Shown one piece after another: positions 62,997-64,000 of a stretch of DNA of 64,000 bases; positions within the stretch are counted from its first letter, which is position 1; the number at the start of each line of letters is the position of its first letter. The notes beneath the pieces were generated by a model, which ran no database searches, was not told where the DNA came from, and worked only from the letters and a program-made list of their open reading frames with translations. The position numbers and the translations under genes are program-made. Origin of the DNA: Pandoraea faecigallinarum. Its GTDB lineage: Bacteria > Pseudomonadota > Gammaproteobacteria > Burkholderiales > Burkholderiaceae. The stretch covers positions 4,526,001-4,590,000 of the forward strand of contig NZ_CP011807.3 in the NCBI RefSeq assembly GCF_001029105.3. Direction: 5' to 3'.

Positions 62997-63476
62997 ATGA
63001 GCCTCGCCGACTCCGACTCTCTCGATCTCGAAACGCGAGCCCACGACCGGGAGCATGACGCGCTACGCCTGTGGCTGCGCCTGCTGACATGCGCCAATCT
63101 GATCGAGACCGACATTCGCTCGCGCTTGCGTCAGGAATTCGATTGCACGCTGCCGCGTTTCGATCTGCTCGCGCAGTTGGATCGTCATCCCGAGGGACTC
63201 AAAATGGGCGAGTTGAGCAAGCGGATGATGGTCACTGGCGGCAACGTCACCGGCATTACGGACCAGTTGGAAAAGGAAGGATGGGTAACGCGCGAGACGG
63301 TGGTCAATGACCGCCGCGCGTTTCTGATCAAACTCACGCCACGCGGGAAAAAAGCGTTCTCCAACATGGCGCACGCGCATGAGGCGTGGATCGAACAGCG
63401 TCTGGGCAGACTCCCGGAGGAACAGCGGCGGCAACTTTACCTGTTGCTGGGAGACTTGAAGTCAGTGATCGTTTGA
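62997..63476 (+). CDS. MarR-family transcriptional regulator
   Basis: 159 residues. The winged helix-turn-helix at about 50-125 has FDLLAQLDRHPEGLKMGELSKRMMVTGGNVTGITDQLEKEGWV, the MarR recognition helix region, and the wing VVNDRRAFLIKLTPRGKKA. It likely represses a nearby or distant gene on sensing a small phenolic compound, but no target is visible. It lies 180 bp after the porin, which has its own terminator. Confidence 0.9.
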   Translation: MSLADSDSLDLETRAHDREHDALRLWLRLLTCANLIETDIRSRLRQEFDCTLPRFDLLAQLDRHPEGLKMGELSKRMMVTGGNVTGITDQLEKEGWVTRETVVNDRRAFLIKLTPRGKKAFSNMAHAHEAWIEQRLGRLPEEQRRQLYLLLGDLKSVIV

Positions 63477-63543
63477 TGCGTTCGCCGCTGAGGATTCGCG
63501 CGGCACGATCAAGTCCGGCGGCTGTCCCCTCCATCGCGCCCGC

Positions 63544-64000
63544 CTAGCGCCCCGCACGCAGGGGCATGTCCAACGCGGCTCTCGCCGCGGCCGCTTCGGG
63601 TGTCCGATCCAGCGTTGCAAGCGCGGCGTTGCGCTCCGGCTCGGGGCGCTTCGACATCGCCTTGACGGTTGCATAGAACTTCGGCAGTTCGTCCTGCTCT
63701 TGCGCCAGTAACGCCAAAAACGCCGGCACCCATTGATTGTAGGTAGCGAAGGACCCGATCTTGGCGTTGTTCAGATCCGTCGCGAACCACAGGTCGAATC
63801 CCTTATAACCGCCCCACGACGCTTTCAGCGCCTCGTAATCGGCGCGCATACGTGCGAACAGCGCCTCTTTGGCCGCAATTTTCTCGGTATCCGTTTCCGA
63901 ACTCCCATACAGTGCCTCGAGCCGTTTGCGGTACCCGTCCACCAGTTTCCGGAACTCACGGCGATGCGCATCGTATCGCTCGTACTCTATCGCCGCATCG
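63544..64000 (-). CDS. predicted aminopeptidase (COG4324-like), C-terminal part
   Basis: The frame is open through the right window edge, so the N-terminus is outside. About 151 residues are visible. The segment NNAKIGSFATYNQWVPAFLALL resembles the end of predicted zinc aminopeptidases of the COG4324 type; the catalytic motif would be outside the window. Low-complexity Ala/Arg residues end the protein. The identification rests on this short region and is provisional. Confidence 0.55.
   Translation of the reverse strand, partial: DAAIEYERYDAHRREFRKLVDGYRKRLEALYGSSETDTEKIAAKEALFARMRADYEALKASWGGYKGFDLWFATDLNNAKIGSFATYNQWVPAFLALLAQEQDELPKFYATVKAMSKRPEPERNAALATLDRTPEAAAARAALDMPLRAGR

Overview
The window is a high-GC chromosomal segment from a betaproteobacterium of the Burkholderiales. 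I place it in Burkholderiaceae, most likely Pandoraea or a close relative. The grounds are gene content and order: a lysine/alanine-rich histone H1-like protein ending in a WPFPTG motif, a prolyl-tRNA synthetase-rppH-CNP1-like block, pilB/pilC/pilD-coaE-zapD-yacG, a complete dcw cluster followed by lpxC, dciA and secA, and a trimeric porin. The genus is inference. Almost all genes are core housekeeping genes; the only clear accessory DNA is three copies of one insertion sequence.

Layout. 1-8.6 kb: the end of a PfkB-type sugar kinase, a glycine-zipper lipoprotein, the H1-like protein, then the class Ia ribonucleotide reductase genes nrdB and nrdA, separated by an oppositely oriented aldose epimerase gene. 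Each nrd gene has its own pair of NrdR boxes with centres 31 bp apart and a long leader; the nrdB leader holds a candidate 42-codon ORF. 8.6-13.7 kb: ampD, a DUF1269 membrane protein, a PP0621-type protein, a CcsA/HemX-like protein, ffh and a hypoxanthine phosphoribosyltransferase. 13.8-15.4 kb: IS copy 1. 15.5-19.5 kb: marC, proS, rppH and a CNP1-like lipoprotein. 19.6-21.2 kb: IS copy 2. 21.2-25.8 kb: proB, obgE, rpmA, rplU, ispB and tRNA-Pro(CGG). 26-32.7 kb: a CorC/HlyC protein, pilB-pilC-pilD, coaE, zapD and yacG. 32.7-34.3 kb: IS copy 3. 34.4-41 kb: a MutT-type hydrolase, a DUF815 ATPase, argJ, secA and dciA. 41.2-60.4 kb: lpxC and the dcw cluster on the minus strand, transcribed from mraZ through rsmH, ftsL, ftsI, murE, murF, mraY, murD, ftsW, murG, murC, ddlB, ftsQ and ftsA to ftsZ. 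60.7-64 kb: coq7, a porin, a MarR regulator and part of a predicted aminopeptidase.

The most striking signal is the insertion sequence: 1570 bp, IS1182-like, three copies differing by one synonymous base that I could find. Each copy lies between two convergent genes, exactly in the intrinsic-terminator hairpin they share. The hairpin is duplicated on both sides as the target-site duplication (21, 22 and 18 bp), and the length differs only because the loop differs (5, 6 or 2 nt between two 8-nt arms). The element also carries an inward-facing terminator hairpin just inside each end. It therefore appears to recognise DNA structure and to replace the terminator it breaks.

How the genes work together: the dcw genes build peptidoglycan precursors and the divisome under a likely MraZ operator; zapD (FtsZ bundling), ampD (wall recycling) and lpxC (lipid A) belong to the same envelope programme; nrdA and nrdB supply dNTPs under NrdR; secA, ffh, rplU and rpmA serve protein synthesis and export.
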